This document shows positions 33,214 through 42,119 of a stretch of DNA of 64,000 bases, one piece after another. Each line of letters starts with the position of its first letter. Within the stretch, counting starts at the first letter, position 1. The notes below the pieces were generated by a model. It was not told where the DNA came from. It ran no database searches and saw only the letters and a program-made list of their open reading frames with translations. The translations under genes were made by a program, and so were the position numbers. Source of the stretch: Bacteroidales bacterium (lineage in GTDB: Bacteria; Bacteroidota; Bacteroidia; Bacteroidales; JAGOPY01); contig JAGOPY010000001.1 in the NCBI GenBank assembly GCA_017991835.1, positions 335,892 to 399,891 on the forward strand, read 5' to 3'.

Positions 33214-33324
33214 TTAACCGCAAAGGCGCACGAAGGGCCTTCACAAAGGCACACCAAGTCATTGATTAGCAGGATAAAACCTTTGTGTTCCTTAGTGTAA
33301 TCCTTTGTGCGCTTTTATGGTTAA
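33214..33324. repeat. Long imperfect palindrome with CAAAGGCGCACGAAG words
   Basis: It begins TTAACCGCAAAGGCGCACGAAG and ends CCTTTGTGCGCTTTTATGGTTAA in outline, the same family as the element at 22871. Extra half-copies lie in both arms. Confidence 0.9.
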
Positions 33325-33375
33325 ATAAAAGACCTTTAATACAACCTGAAGAGAATTTTTATGGTGAATAAAGGT

Positions 33376-33383
33376 TAACTTTG
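33376..33383 (+). promoter_or_regulatory. Bacteroidota -7 box for rpiB
   Basis: TAACTTTG matches TAnnTTTG, 20 bases before the GTG start. Confidence 0.6.
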
Positions 33384-33403
33384 CTTAAAACAATCAGTTA
33401 ATA

Positions 33404-33853
33404 GTGAAAGAAAAAACGAGTATAATCCCGATTGCCTGCGATCATGGCGGATATGAACTGAAAGAGTTCATAAAGATGAACTTATTGAAAGATGGATATG
33501 GCATAAAAGATTTTGGCACCGATGGTCCGGAGAGTGTCGATTATCCCGATTTTATCCATCCGCTGGCGAAAGGGGTCAATGATGGCGTTTATCCCCTTGG
33601 TATCATCATCTGCGGGAGCGGGAACGGCGCCCAGATGGTGGCCAACAAATACCCGAACGTCAGGGCGGCGCTGTGCTGGAATGAAGAGATTGCCCGCCTG
33701 GCGCGGCTTCACAACAACGCCAATATCCTTTCCCTTCCCGGACGGTTCGTTTCTAAAGAAGAAGGATGGAATATGGTGAAGGTTTTCCTGGAAACATCTT
33801 TCGAAGGCGGCAGACATCAGAAGAGAGTGGAAAAAATTAATTTTAAATTCTGA
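33404..33853 (+). CDS. rpiB: Ribose-5-phosphate isomerase B
   Basis: Interconverts ribose 5-phosphate and ribulose 5-phosphate. The 149-residue protein has a GTG start placed just after a -7 box. IPIACDHGGYELKEFI is the substrate-binding N-terminus. GIIICGSGNGAQMVANKYPNVRAALCW is the signature; the usual catalytic Cys is the one in ICGSGNG. HNNANILSLPGRFVS follows. Normal length. lutB follows after 30 bases and may be co-transcribed. Confidence 0.94.
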   Translation: MKEKTSIIPIACDHGGYELKEFIKMNLLKDGYGIKDFGTDGPESVDYPDFIHPLAKGVNDGVYPLGIIICGSGNGAQMVANKYPNVRAALCWNEEIARLARLHNNANILSLPGRFVSKEEGWNMVKVFLETSFEGGRHQKRVEKINFKF

Positions 33854-33883
33854 ATTTGAATTTTTAATTGAACTGTTGTTGTC

Positions 33884-35275
33884 ATGGAATTGCAGAAAAA
33901 GTTTCTGAAAGACGCGGAAAAAGTTGCTTTCGATCCGGAGCACCGGCGGAAGCTCAATCATAACATCTCGAAATACCAGGTCAATGTAGAAAAAGGGAAG
34001 AAACAGTTCAATGATCTGGAGCTGGCGCGGAAGAAAGCCGCCAATACCCGGCACAAGATCCTCAACGATCTCGACAAGTACCTGATCGAATTCGAGAGCA
34101 ATTTTGAAAAGAACGGGGGAAAGGTGATCTGGGCCTCTACGGCAAAAGATGCCGTTAAGGAGATCATGGCCATCATGAAGAATACAAAGGCTGTTTCGGT
34201 GGTCAAATCGAAGTCAATGATGACCGAGGAGCTGGAGTTGAACGAGATACTGGAAAAGAAGAAGATCGAAGCCATTGAGACCGACCTGGGCGAATTCATC
34301 GTGCAACTGGCCGGCGAAAAGCCGTATCACATCCTGACCCCGGCGATGCACAAATCGAAGGAGGATGTGGCGAAGCTGTACCACGAAAAGTTCGGTATGC
34401 CGCTTGATTCAACGCCGGCAGCCATTGCCGCCTACACCCGGAATTACCTGAGGGAGAAATTTCTCAGCGCCGGCGTAGGCATTACGGGGGCCAACTTTCT
34501 GTTGTCGGACCTGGGCGCCGTGTGCCTCACCGAGAACGAGGGCAACGGCCTGATGTCGATGTCGTTTCCGAAGGTGCACATCGTCATTGCCGGCATTGAG
34601 AAGATTTTGCCTTCGATCAGCGATCTGCAGTTGTTCTGGCCGCTGCTGGCCACCATGGGGACAGGGCAGAAGGTCACAGCCTACAACAGCATTGTGTTTG
34701 GTCCTCGGCACGAAGACGAGGCCGACGGGCCTGCGGAGATGTACGTGGTGTTGCTGGATAACCGGCGCACCGAGGTGCTGAAGCAGGAGAAGGTACGGAG
34801 AGCGCTGTCGTGCATCCGCTGCGGCGCCTGCCTCAACGCTTGTCCTGTCTATAAAAACATAGGCGGCTATACCTATTCGTCGGTCTACACCGGCCCGATC
34901 GGCTCGGTGATCACGCCCTGGATGGAAGACATGGGCGAATACCGGCATCTCAGTTATGCCTCGTCGCTATGCGGCAACTGCACCGACGTGTGCCCGGTGC
35001 ACATCCCTCTTCATGAGTTGCTGCTGGTGAACCGGGAAAAAAGCGTGGAGATGGGCTATGCAAAAGGCGGTGAGAAATTCGTGATGAATAACATGAAACG
35101 TGTGTTGCTGAGCCGCAAGATGATGAATATGCGCGGCGGGTTCAAGAACATGTTGTTCCGCCGGTTTTTCGCCTCCGCCTGGGGTCCGCGCCGCGAACTT
35201 CCCCGGCTCGAAGCCAAGACCTTCAACAAGCTCTGGCGCGAGAAACAGGAACGGTTGGAGAAGGAAGAGAGTTAG
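33884..35275 (+). CDS. lutB: LutB-type iron-sulfur protein
   Basis: A 463-residue protein of the lactate-utilisation LutB family, which pairs with LutA and LutC to oxidise L-lactate. The first 300 residues form the LUD domain (GITGANFLLSDLGAVCLTENEGN near residue 200). Two 4Fe-4S motifs follow: CIRCGACLNACPVYKNIGG near 310 and CGNCTDVCPVHIPLHELL near 365. The C-terminus ends in a basic helix. No lutA or lutC lies in the window next to it, which is unusual because they are commonly adjacent. Confidence 0.9.
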   Translation: MELQKKFLKDAEKVAFDPEHRRKLNHNISKYQVNVEKGKKQFNDLELARKKAANTRHKILNDLDKYLIEFESNFEKNGGKVIWASTAKDAVKEIMAIMKNTKAVSVVKSKSMMTEELELNEILEKKKIEAIETDLGEFIVQLAGEKPYHILTPAMHKSKEDVAKLYHEKFGMPLDSTPAAIAAYTRNYLREKFLSAGVGITGANFLLSDLGAVCLTENEGNGLMSMSFPKVHIVIAGIEKILPSISDLQLFWPLLATMGTGQKVTAYNSIVFGPRHEDEADGPAEMYVVLLDNRRTEVLKQEKVRRALSCIRCGACLNACPVYKNIGGYTYSSVYTGPIGSVITPWMEDMGEYRHLSYASSLCGNCTDVCPVHIPLHELLLVNREKSVEMGYAKGGEKFVMNNMKRVLLSRKMMNMRGGFKNMLFRRFFASAWGPRRELPRLEAKTFNKLWREKQERLEKEES

Positions 35276-35424
35276 GGGAAAGGGAGACAGGGAGACTTGG
35301 GAAACTTTATCTCTGCAATTTCAATAATCGACCAATATAAATGCAGGGAAAATCGAAAACCGGCCTTGGTTTTACGTTTTAAAGATAACTATCAGAGAAG
35401 CCTGAAGGGCTTGAACATGAATAA

Positions 35425-35485
35425 CCCCCGATGAAATCGGGGGGCACGCAGACCAGAAAAACCTCACCCAACCCCGAAGGGGTTG
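35425..35485. terminator. Two tandem hairpins between convergent genes
   Basis: CCCCCGAT-GAA-ATCGGGGG (35425-35443) and CAACCCC-GAA-GGGGTTG (35469-35485) are perfect short-loop stems. They lie between the convergent lutB and T9SS genes, so a bidirectional terminator role is possible. They could equally be dispersed repeats. Confidence 0.5.
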
Positions 35486-35490
35486 AACAA

Positions 35491-37107
35491 TTACCTGCTC
35501 ACCACAAACTTCCCTCCCGCAACCCGCTTTCCGTCCACCAGCACCGATACAAAGTAGACTCCCGGAGGCAATGCGGAGACATCCAGCCGCCAGCCCTGCC
35601 AGCCCCCACCCCGACCCTCCCCCATAGCGGGGGAGGGAGTATACGGTGCCAAAACTTCCCGCCCGAAAATATCGTAAATCATCAATGTCCAATCCCCTCG
35701 CAAATCGACAATCGGCAATCGACAATCGACAATCCCCGACGCCGGGTTCGGCCAGATATCCAAATTGCTTTTATCGACATCATATAGTCTTCCAGTCTTA
35801 TCGTCATCTTTGATCCCCACCGTCGTATCGCATCCGGCACTGTCGCACCCGATGCTGTCAAGCTTTATTACCCACGTATCGGTGCTGCCGGTATCGGGTG
35901 GGTAAGGATCGACATACCCGCAGGCGATAAGGCCGTTGTCGCTGGTGGGGATGACATCGTAAAGGTAGTTTCTGCTTTCCTGACCAGTAAGATTAAAGTA
36001 TTCACGATACCAAAGGCTGTCTCCATTTGCATCAGTTTTTAAGATCCACCCTACCCATTCAGGTTCTGGATTATCCTTTCTTAACGTACCTACGGCGATA
36101 ATACTGTTATCGTTTAAAATTCTGATATTTAGAAGATAATTAGCCGGTCGACTTGCACCATATTTCTCATTCCAGATAATATTTCCGTCATTATCAATTT
36201 TGATAATATTAATCTTTGAAAACGCAACATATGGTGAATCCATACTATCGGCATAATTAGTACCAATAACAATCATGGAGTCTTTGCTCATACAAACCAT
36301 TGCTTTATTATCCATAAAATCGCCACCCAGGTTCTTGATCCATTCCTCATTGCCAAGTGAATCTGTTTTTATTATTACAGGATCGTGCAAATAGCTATTG
36401 CCGGGAGCATACCTGATACAGCCTAATATAAATCCTTCATCTGAAGTTTGAGAGACACTATAAGCCTCAGTGTAAAAACCAGTTTCATAAGATTTCTGCC
36501 AGATCATAATGCCTGAGCTATCAGTTTCGACTAAATAGGCATGTGTCGGCAATCCGTAAGGTTTCCACGAACCGGAAATGATTATTTTTCCTTGGTTGAT
36601 TTTTTGAAGAGCAGTAAATAAGTACGAAGTATCATATGGTACTGATTTTTCACCATACCGTCTCATCCATATCGTATCCAATTCTTCATTGAGAAGCATT
36701 ATTACACTTTCATCAAGTGATCCATTTACTGAGGGTGTTCTTAACTTGGCAACTGCATAATACATTTCATTATTATTAATTATGCACCCTGAATTTGTAA
36801 AAAAATAATCAACCGAATCTTTACCAAAAGTTTTAATGGATTGAATTATTCCAGTTTGATCCAATTCGGAAAGTTTTAATTCCCACCAATATATATTTTC
36901 GCTTATTACCAATGAAGAACTTGCAATAACAAAACCATCGTCAGATGCAATTATTGAATAGCAATCATCTTTAAGTCCCTGTTCATTGATATCATACCTA
37001 TTATTAAAGTACAGATAACTTTGTGAGATGACAGAATTGAAGGTTATTAACCAGAATGTCAGTGCTAGAACTATTAATGAAGAATGTTTGTTAAGGATCA
37101 AAGTCAT
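35491..37107 (-). CDS. T9SS cargo protein with propeller-like repeats and C-terminal sorting domain
   Basis: A 538-residue paralogue of the gene at 26927. The signal peptide is LIVLALTFWLITFNSVISQ. Repeats of the type GGDFMDN...IIKTDSLGNEEWIKNLGG follow, then the T9SS domain (NLDIWPNPASGIVD, LMIYDIFGREVL, LPPGVYFVSVLVDGKRV). The 3' 250 bases are nearly identical in DNA to those of the 26927 gene, including both inserted repeats, while the bodies differ more and are AT-richer. It lies 28 bases downstream of the protease gene on the same strand, a likely operon. Confidence 0.82.
   Translation of the reverse strand: MTLILNKHSSLIVLALTFWLITFNSVISQSYLYFNNRYDINEQGLKDDCYSIIASDDGFVIASSSLVISENIYWWELKLSELDQTGIIQSIKTFGKDSVDYFFTNSGCIINNNEMYYAVAKLRTPSVNGSLDESVIMLLNEELDTIWMRRYGEKSVPYDTSYLFTALQKINQGKIIISGSWKPYGLPTHAYLVETDSSGIMIWQKSYETGFYTEAYSVSQTSDEGFILGCIRYAPGNSYLHDPVIIKTDSLGNEEWIKNLGGDFMDNKAMVCMSKDSMIVIGTNYADSMDSPYVAFSKINIIKIDNDGNIIWNEKYGASRPANYLLNIRILNDNSIIAVGTLRKDNPEPEWVGWILKTDANGDSLWYREYFNLTGQESRNYLYDVIPTSDNGLIACGYVDPYPPDTGSTDTWVIKLDSIGCDSAGCDTTVGIKDDDKTGRLYDVDKSNLDIWPNPASGIVDCRLPIVDLRGDWTLMIYDIFGREVLAPYTPSPAMGEGRGGGWQGWRLDVSALPPGVYFVSVLVDGKRVAGGKFVVSR
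35615..35637. repeat. GC-rich hairpin inside a T9SS C-terminal domain (second copy)
   Basis: CCCTCCCCC and GGGGGAGGG stem with an ATAGC loop, identical to 27051 and translated in frame. Confidence 0.88.
35702..35734 (-). repeat. Heptamer array AATCGAC inside a T9SS C-terminal domain (second copy)
   Basis: About four 7-bp units, one with a G variant, translated as DCRLPIVD. Confidence 0.9.
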
Positions 37108-37135
37108 ATTAATTGGATTACAATAGACAGCTTAA

Positions 37136-40100
37136 TCATTTTATAATCAAGAGTTTCTTTGTTTCTATAATGTTATTGTTGAGGTTCATTTGGCACAAGA
37201 TAGTTCCTGAAGAAAAGCTGTTTAAAGGAATAACCAGATAATCATTCTGACTTTGAACCGGATAGAATTTTAGAATGATGCCTTTGTTATCGATTATATT
37301 AATCAATGCATCTTTTGGCTGTTCTTTAAGCCTGATTTCAATTATAACAATATTTTTAGCTGGATTTGGATATATTTTCATAGAGTTCTCTGACTGAAGA
37401 CTTTTTTCCGGCCAGAACCTTACTTTTTCCGATTTCAATCCGGGTTGCGGTAAAATTATTGGTTCTGAATAATCAAGAGAATCAGTGAGGATGAGGATAT
37501 TTCTGGCTTGTGCTTTTAAAATGCCGGTTGAATTGTCAACAATGTAATGAAGTGCTGTTTTTTGTGCAGAATCCAGCTTTAAGATCAACGAACCGGAAGT
37601 ATCCGGATTAGAGAGAACATCAAAATAATCTTCATAAAGAGAATGCTCATTTTCCCGGGCATCATTCAAATCATGATTTAAAGGAATTTCATCCAAAGTA
37701 TTGATAACATTTAACGAATCTCCCTTTGCGAAATATTCGAACGCTTTCCTGTATTCATCAGAAAGTTCGGGCTGAAAGTTCAAGATAGAGATGATGCTGT
37801 CTAGTTGCGATTCACAGAGCGTATCGGCTTTAAATGACCGTATAATATTGCTTTTCGACAAATCTTTAGCAAAAAGATAAGCAGCGTGCCTGGATTCAAG
37901 CGATTCTTTGGCCCCGGTGATAAAACGCCCCTGGCCGATATCGGCCATTTGATCATCCGTTAAGGGATTGCTGCGTTCATCGACCGTGTTCATTACTTTA
38001 TCGGACTTTGCGGATTGCGGATTGGCAACCAGGACATCGGTGATCATCCCTGGCAATAAAACATCTTCTTTTTCCACAGCCTTGATCATTGTAGTGTCCG
38101 ATAAGTAAGGAGACCCGGTCATTAGATCAGAATATAATGCATAGCCCTCTTCCGGCCAACTGAACTGTATATCCGAAAGAAGCCCTTCTGTATCGCCACC
38201 ATCAGTAAGCAGAGTAAGCAATGCCTCTGTAGAATCCGCTTTTTCACCGGCAAGCATCATATTTGATCTTTCTAAAAGTATTCCTGAACCTCCACCACTA
38301 AAACTGGAAGGACAACTTTCATCAGGTATGAACTTTTGATTATAATGATCCTGTTGCGGATCAACAAGAGGAGGTTCAACAGTATGTCTTCTTGGTATAA
38401 TATAGTAACCATTTGTATCAGAATGAAAATAATAGGTTATACTTTCACAATCATTATAAAAGTTACCTTCAGGTTCAGGGTTAAATTCAGATTCAATTAA
38501 TGAAAATCTATTGCCAGCAGGAGGGGCAAAAGTAGGATCATAAAAACCTTGATCTTTAGCAATGCCTGTCATACCCTCATTCTCATGTGTCACCGCTATG
38601 TCATAGACATCATCCATAAAATTATTACAAACCAGCTGTAACCCGTGATTTCCTTCTTCATCTCTATTAACTTCCTGTGCAATAATTCCATTGTACAATC
38701 CATCAAATATATTATTATAAATAATATTGTTCTCTATTCCGGAATTGTTAACTGTAAGCCCAGTGCTTACCAGGTCTTCTTTTTCCTGATCGTTAAGAAA
38801 TGTGTAGAAATTGTTTTCTTCCACATCATACTGTGTACAGTTATCTAAGTATAGACCGCAATATTCGGCATCATAAAAAGGGACATATTGGGCTTTCCTG
38901 ACTTCAAAGATATTCTGGGTAATAGCAGGGTAGCTATACGCGCTGAGGTAAATACCCCTCTTATTATTAATAAATTCCGAATTTCTGATCCATACTAATT
39001 CTGCACTGGTAATGGCACCGGCATGAATGCCATATTCGAGGTTCTCAAAATGGCAGGGGATATATGCCGGGCAGGGAACCTGGTACACCGGGCAATAATG
39101 ATCTACGGTAAAATCGGCTGCAGTGGCATATATACCAACTCCGGCATCATCAACAGCTAAGGTTTCATTTATAAACAAACTGGCCACTATCTTTACTCCT
39201 TTTACTTCAGTCATCGAAATGAAACACTGGGGTGTAAAACCAAGATCGTATAAATTCTGTGTTGTCCTAAATTCCGAGCTTCTAATCCGGCTGAAATTGT
39301 CAACTTCTTGTCCGGTGGCCGGATTTATATTATGGTATGGCCAGAACTTAACAGCAACTTGATTATCTTTAAATTCGGCCCCTACTATATCAAAGATGCC
39401 CCCTGTATACATCGGGACGCCTTCATACCAGCAGAGATTTTCAATACCACACTTTGCATGCTCAATGATACCGCCACTTCGAACACGCACAATTCCCTGA
39501 GCGTTTTCCAGCTGTGGTTTTGTCCTGTCGCCCCAAACATCAATCCCTTTCCACAGACTTCCGCAACTTGAAGTCAACCGTCCGCCATCTAGTATCAATT
39601 CACCCCCGGGAGCAATATATATGTTTGAGTTATTGCCAAGGGCTATTTCACCGGTTACATAAAGCTTCGCACCACTTTTTACTAAATAATTGTCCGGTTT
39701 AAGCGCAAAGGACGACCAATAAATATTGCCTGTCAACTCCTGGATTACATTACTTGTCTGGCAATCATTATAGACCAGGATAAATTCAAAATCCGGGATT
39801 TCATCGTTTTCATCAAGATAGATTCTTACTTTCGTCAATTCGCCCTGCTGTGTCCCTGTAAAAGTAACCTGAAAATCGTTTGCGGTTCCCATACATACTT
39901 TTGCTTCAGGAAGATCTTCTTCCGATATAGAGTAGTTTTCAGAACCCCCGGGTATATCAATCAATTCAACTTTTCCCTTTTCCTCGACAGGATAAAGATT
40001 TAGTTGTGCATCGCCGGTATTCTGGATATAAATACGAAATTTATCGTTTTCATTTAAATCGTTTGAAGAAAAGGAAATAAAAGAATTAGGTTCAATATAA

Positions 40101-41578
40101 ATATCATCTAATGATTTCTTATAATATACCTTGATTACCGGAAATATCGGAGTGCCAAAGTAATTTTCATCCACTGGACCAATCCTATCGTTATCATCAT
40201 TACTGTCTTCATTTTGATTATCACATGAAAAATTACATTTTTCACTATCAAAATCTCCAATCCCCCAATTGTAATAACCATCATTGTCGTTGTCATAACA
40301 ATGCCTTTCATAATGGATAAATGGATTATTGTTTTCTATATATATGGGGGGTTCTATATAGGTAAATTGTTTTATTGCGTAAAAATATTGAGGGTTGCTA
40401 TGATGGATAAAATTAAAATATCCGCCATTTGCAGATCCGGGTCCATAGCTATTTTTACATACCCAATATAAACTTCCTATATATTCAGGAAAATCGTCAA
40501 CATAAATTGGAATTCCGATTTCAGTATGAAATACATCACCAGCCTGCAATATTCCATATCCGACAAGGACCACATCATGATTTGGGCCACTCCCTGGCAT
40601 ATCAAGTGTAATTTTTAATGGCCCTTTTGAGTTTAGGATTTCTTTTATGTATTCAATCGGTGGTGGTCCGGATAGGCCATCATTTTCGTAATTTAAGTAG
40701 GTCAAGCGGTACGTAAATTCAAGATTTTTATTGCAGTCTTCTTTTCCATCCTGCCAGGGAGCTGAACTTTCGTCAATAATACCTTCATCTTCTTCGGATT
40801 CGTCATCTACTGCTAGTCCAAATACAGGACCTGAAATACCACCATCGCAAGAATTTATATATGAACTGCAATTAAGTGCATACTGCTCCGATAGGTCCAG
40901 ATCATAATGATGGTTAAAATATAGATTTGTCATTGCTTCCATAACCCCAATGGTGCTGAATATATAACAACAACCCTCACATTGATTTTGACATGTTGGT
41001 GGAATTAAAGGATCCTGATCTTTTACTTTGGTCATCCAACCATTTCCATGCTCATGAAATGTTCCATTACAATCCTGAGTTTCATCAAAGTCATTATCAA
41101 AATAAAAAGTATTTATTTTATGGGCATTATGTTTTTTTCTCCAGTCGAAATTTGGCACCAAAGGAGAAGTATTTCTTTCACATGGAATTAATGGATAAGG
41201 ATTAAAAATTCCTCCGATGTAGTAGTCAAATCCATATAATTTATATTTGTTACCATAAATGTTCTTCTTTTCCGAATATGTCTTTTTACTTATTATCGTG
41301 GATCCAGCAATCCATGGCATCCGGGTCAGAATAATATACGCATTAATTTTATTGACCTTAAGGGAATCTTGTAATAGTGCATTGCATAGCATCAAACTAT
41401 CAATTCCTTCATAGGAAGTTTCTATAATATAAATTTCATTGAAATTAATTTGTGCTTGACTTAATTGTATTTGAATCCGAAGCGGTAATATTCCATTCAA
41501 ATAGCACGTCTCATCACATTCCTCTTCAATTTCAAATATTGTATCCTCAACGATCATCGGATACGCTTCATATACCAA
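37136..41578 (-). CDS. Papain-like (C1A) cysteine protease with beta-helix and T9SS C-terminal domain; main part of a frameshifted gene
   Basis: A 1480-residue reading frame without its own signal peptide; that lies in the overlapping frame upstream. A C1A-type protease domain spans about residues 145-400: NQCEGCCYIFS with nucleophile Cys204, LDLSEQYALNC, NHDVVLVGYG with His334 and VCKNSYGPGSANGGYF with Asn376. The oxyanion Gln is displaced by one position. A calcium-binding DNDNDGYYNWGIGDFD segment near residue 430 is followed by a long right-handed beta-helix-like region. The C-terminus is a T9SS-type domain (MKIYPNPAKNIVIIEI). AT-rich compared with neighbours. A paralogue of the gene at 53677. 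Expected cell-surface or secreted protease if the frameshift is not real. Confidence 0.78.
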   Translation of the reverse strand: MVYEAYPMIVEDTIFEIEEECDETCYLNGILPLRIQIQLSQAQINFNEIYIIETSYEGIDSLMLCNALLQDSLKVNKINAYIILTRMPWIAGSTIISKKTYSEKKNIYGNKYKLYGFDYYIGGIFNPYPLIPCERNTSPLVPNFDWRKKHNAHKINTFYFDNDFDETQDCNGTFHEHGNGWMTKVKDQDPLIPPTCQNQCEGCCYIFSTIGVMEAMTNLYFNHHYDLDLSEQYALNCSSYINSCDGGISGPVFGLAVDDESEEDEGIIDESSAPWQDGKEDCNKNLEFTYRLTYLNYENDGLSGPPPIEYIKEILNSKGPLKITLDMPGSGPNHDVVLVGYGILQAGDVFHTEIGIPIYVDDFPEYIGSLYWVCKNSYGPGSANGGYFNFIHHSNPQYFYAIKQFTYIEPPIYIENNNPFIHYERHCYDNDNDGYYNWGIGDFDSEKCNFSCDNQNEDSNDDNDRIGPVDENYFGTPIFPVIKVYYKKSLDDIYIEPNSFISFSSNDLNENDKFRIYIQNTGDAQLNLYPVEEKGKVELIDIPGGSENYSISEEDLPEAKVCMGTANDFQVTFTGTQQGELTKVRIYLDENDEIPDFEFILVYNDCQTSNVIQELTGNIYWSSFALKPDNYLVKSGAKLYVTGEIALGNNSNIYIAPGGELILDGGRLTSSCGSLWKGIDVWGDRTKPQLENAQGIVRVRSGGIIEHAKCGIENLCWYEGVPMYTGGIFDIVGAEFKDNQVAVKFWPYHNINPATGQEVDNFSRIRSSEFRTTQNLYDLGFTPQCFISMTEVKGVKIVASLFINETLAVDDAGVGIYATAADFTVDHYCPVYQVPCPAYIPCHFENLEYGIHAGAITSAELVWIRNSEFINNKRGIYLSAYSYPAITQNIFEVRKAQYVPFYDAEYCGLYLDNCTQYDVEENNFYTFLNDQEKEDLVSTGLTVNNSGIENNIIYNNIFDGLYNGIIAQEVNRDEEGNHGLQLVCNNFMDDVYDIAVTHENEGMTGIAKDQGFYDPTFAPPAGNRFSLIESEFNPEPEGNFYNDCESITYYFHSDTNGYYIIPRRHTVEPPLVDPQQDHYNQKFIPDESCPSSFSGGGSGILLERSNMMLAGEKADSTEALLTLLTDGGDTEGLLSDIQFSWPEEGYALYSDLMTGSPYLSDTTMIKAVEKEDVLLPGMITDVLVANPQSAKSDKVMNTVDERSNPLTDDQMADIGQGRFITGAKESLESRHAAYLFAKDLSKSNIIRSFKADTLCESQLDSIISILNFQPELSDEYRKAFEYFAKGDSLNVINTLDEIPLNHDLNDARENEHSLYEDYFDVLSNPDTSGSLILKLDSAQKTALHYIVDNSTGILKAQARNILILTDSLDYSEPIILPQPGLKSEKVRFWPEKSLQSENSMKIYPNPAKNIVIIEIRLKEQPKDALINIIDNKGIILKFYPVQSQNDYLVIPLNSFSSGTILCQMNLNNNIIETKKLLIIK

Positions 41579-41831
41579 TCCACTCGTTTCCGTATATGTC
41601 AGTCAGAATGACCCTTACCAGGCTGGTGTCGCTGAATAATTGGACCGTTCCGGAGATGGATAGGCCATAAATGGTATCACCCGTTTCGAATGGGAAGATC
41701 TCGCTATCAGTCGTAAAAGTGCTGTCGATTTGAACGGATTGCGCTTTAACAGTCATGCAAAACATACAACTAAGCGCCAGAAGCATTAATGTCAGAATTC
41801 CGTAGGGGGGGGCAAATGTTATCATAATCAA
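41568..41831 (-). pseudogene. Signal peptide and N-terminal part of the frameshifted protease gene
   Basis: An 87-codon frame with a signal peptide (ILTLMLLALSCMFCMTVKAQS). Its mature part, STFTTDSEIFPFETGDTIYGL, SISGTVQLFSDTSLVRVI, aligns with the N-terminus of the paralogue at 53677 (QTFTADTSFNPFPSQEITYSL). It stops in the WIGI region, exactly where the other frame begins with VYEAYPMIVEDTIFE, the continuation seen in the paralogue (VVEAYPLIISDTIFE). A net one-base insertion near 41570-41590 explains both frames. Confidence 0.75.
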
Positions 41832-42009
41832 TGGAATAAAGGTTAATAATGCAGAGTGATGAATTAACGGAATAAAGATATGTTATTCCGGAGGGAAAAG
41901 CAAGCGGTTTGAAATATAATCTGTTTCAATATCGGATCACCTGCGGTGAAGGTTCCAGATTCCAAATAACAACCTTATTACTACCAAATGACTACTTTAT
42001 GACTACTTT
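41832..42009. other. Upstream region of the protease gene, partly shared with 28.7 kb
   Basis: No gene. GGATCACCTGCGGTGAAGG followed by TTCCA (41934-41957) and CAACCTTATTACTACC match the region at 28746. Short 11-bp GACTACTTTAT repeats follow, also seen just downstream of asd near 18390. Confidence 0.7.
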
Positions 42010-42119
42010 ATGACGCTCGCGCAGCGAGCTTTTGACGCGAACAAAGTGAGCCAATGACGCGAACGTAGTGAGCTTATGACGCGAACGTAGTGAGCTTATG
42101 ACGCGAACGCAGTGAGCTT
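42010..42119 (-). repeat. 22-bp tandem repeat
   Basis: Five units of the type ATGACGCGAACGTAGTGAGC plus TT. The first unit contains the small palindrome GCTCGCGCAGCGAGC. The array ends at the stop codon of the TlpA-like gene. Two more units lie at 28813-28860. Confidence 0.92.

Larger units (their letters stand above)
32809..33403. other. AT-rich intergenic region with clustered DnaA-box-like 9-mers; candidate replication origin
   Basis: No gene found in 595 bases between divergently transcribed nadA and rpiB. Five 9-mers fit TTATNNACA: 32868-32876 and 32998-33006 on the minus strand, and 32986-32994, 33031-33039 and 33159-33167 on the plus strand. They lie in clearly AT-richer DNA than the flanks, with TTATTATTATTTGATTTT-like tracts. 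Related TTAACAGG words also recur. This arrangement suits an oriC but is not proof. A palindromic repeat and the rpiB promoter fill the right end. Confidence 0.4.
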
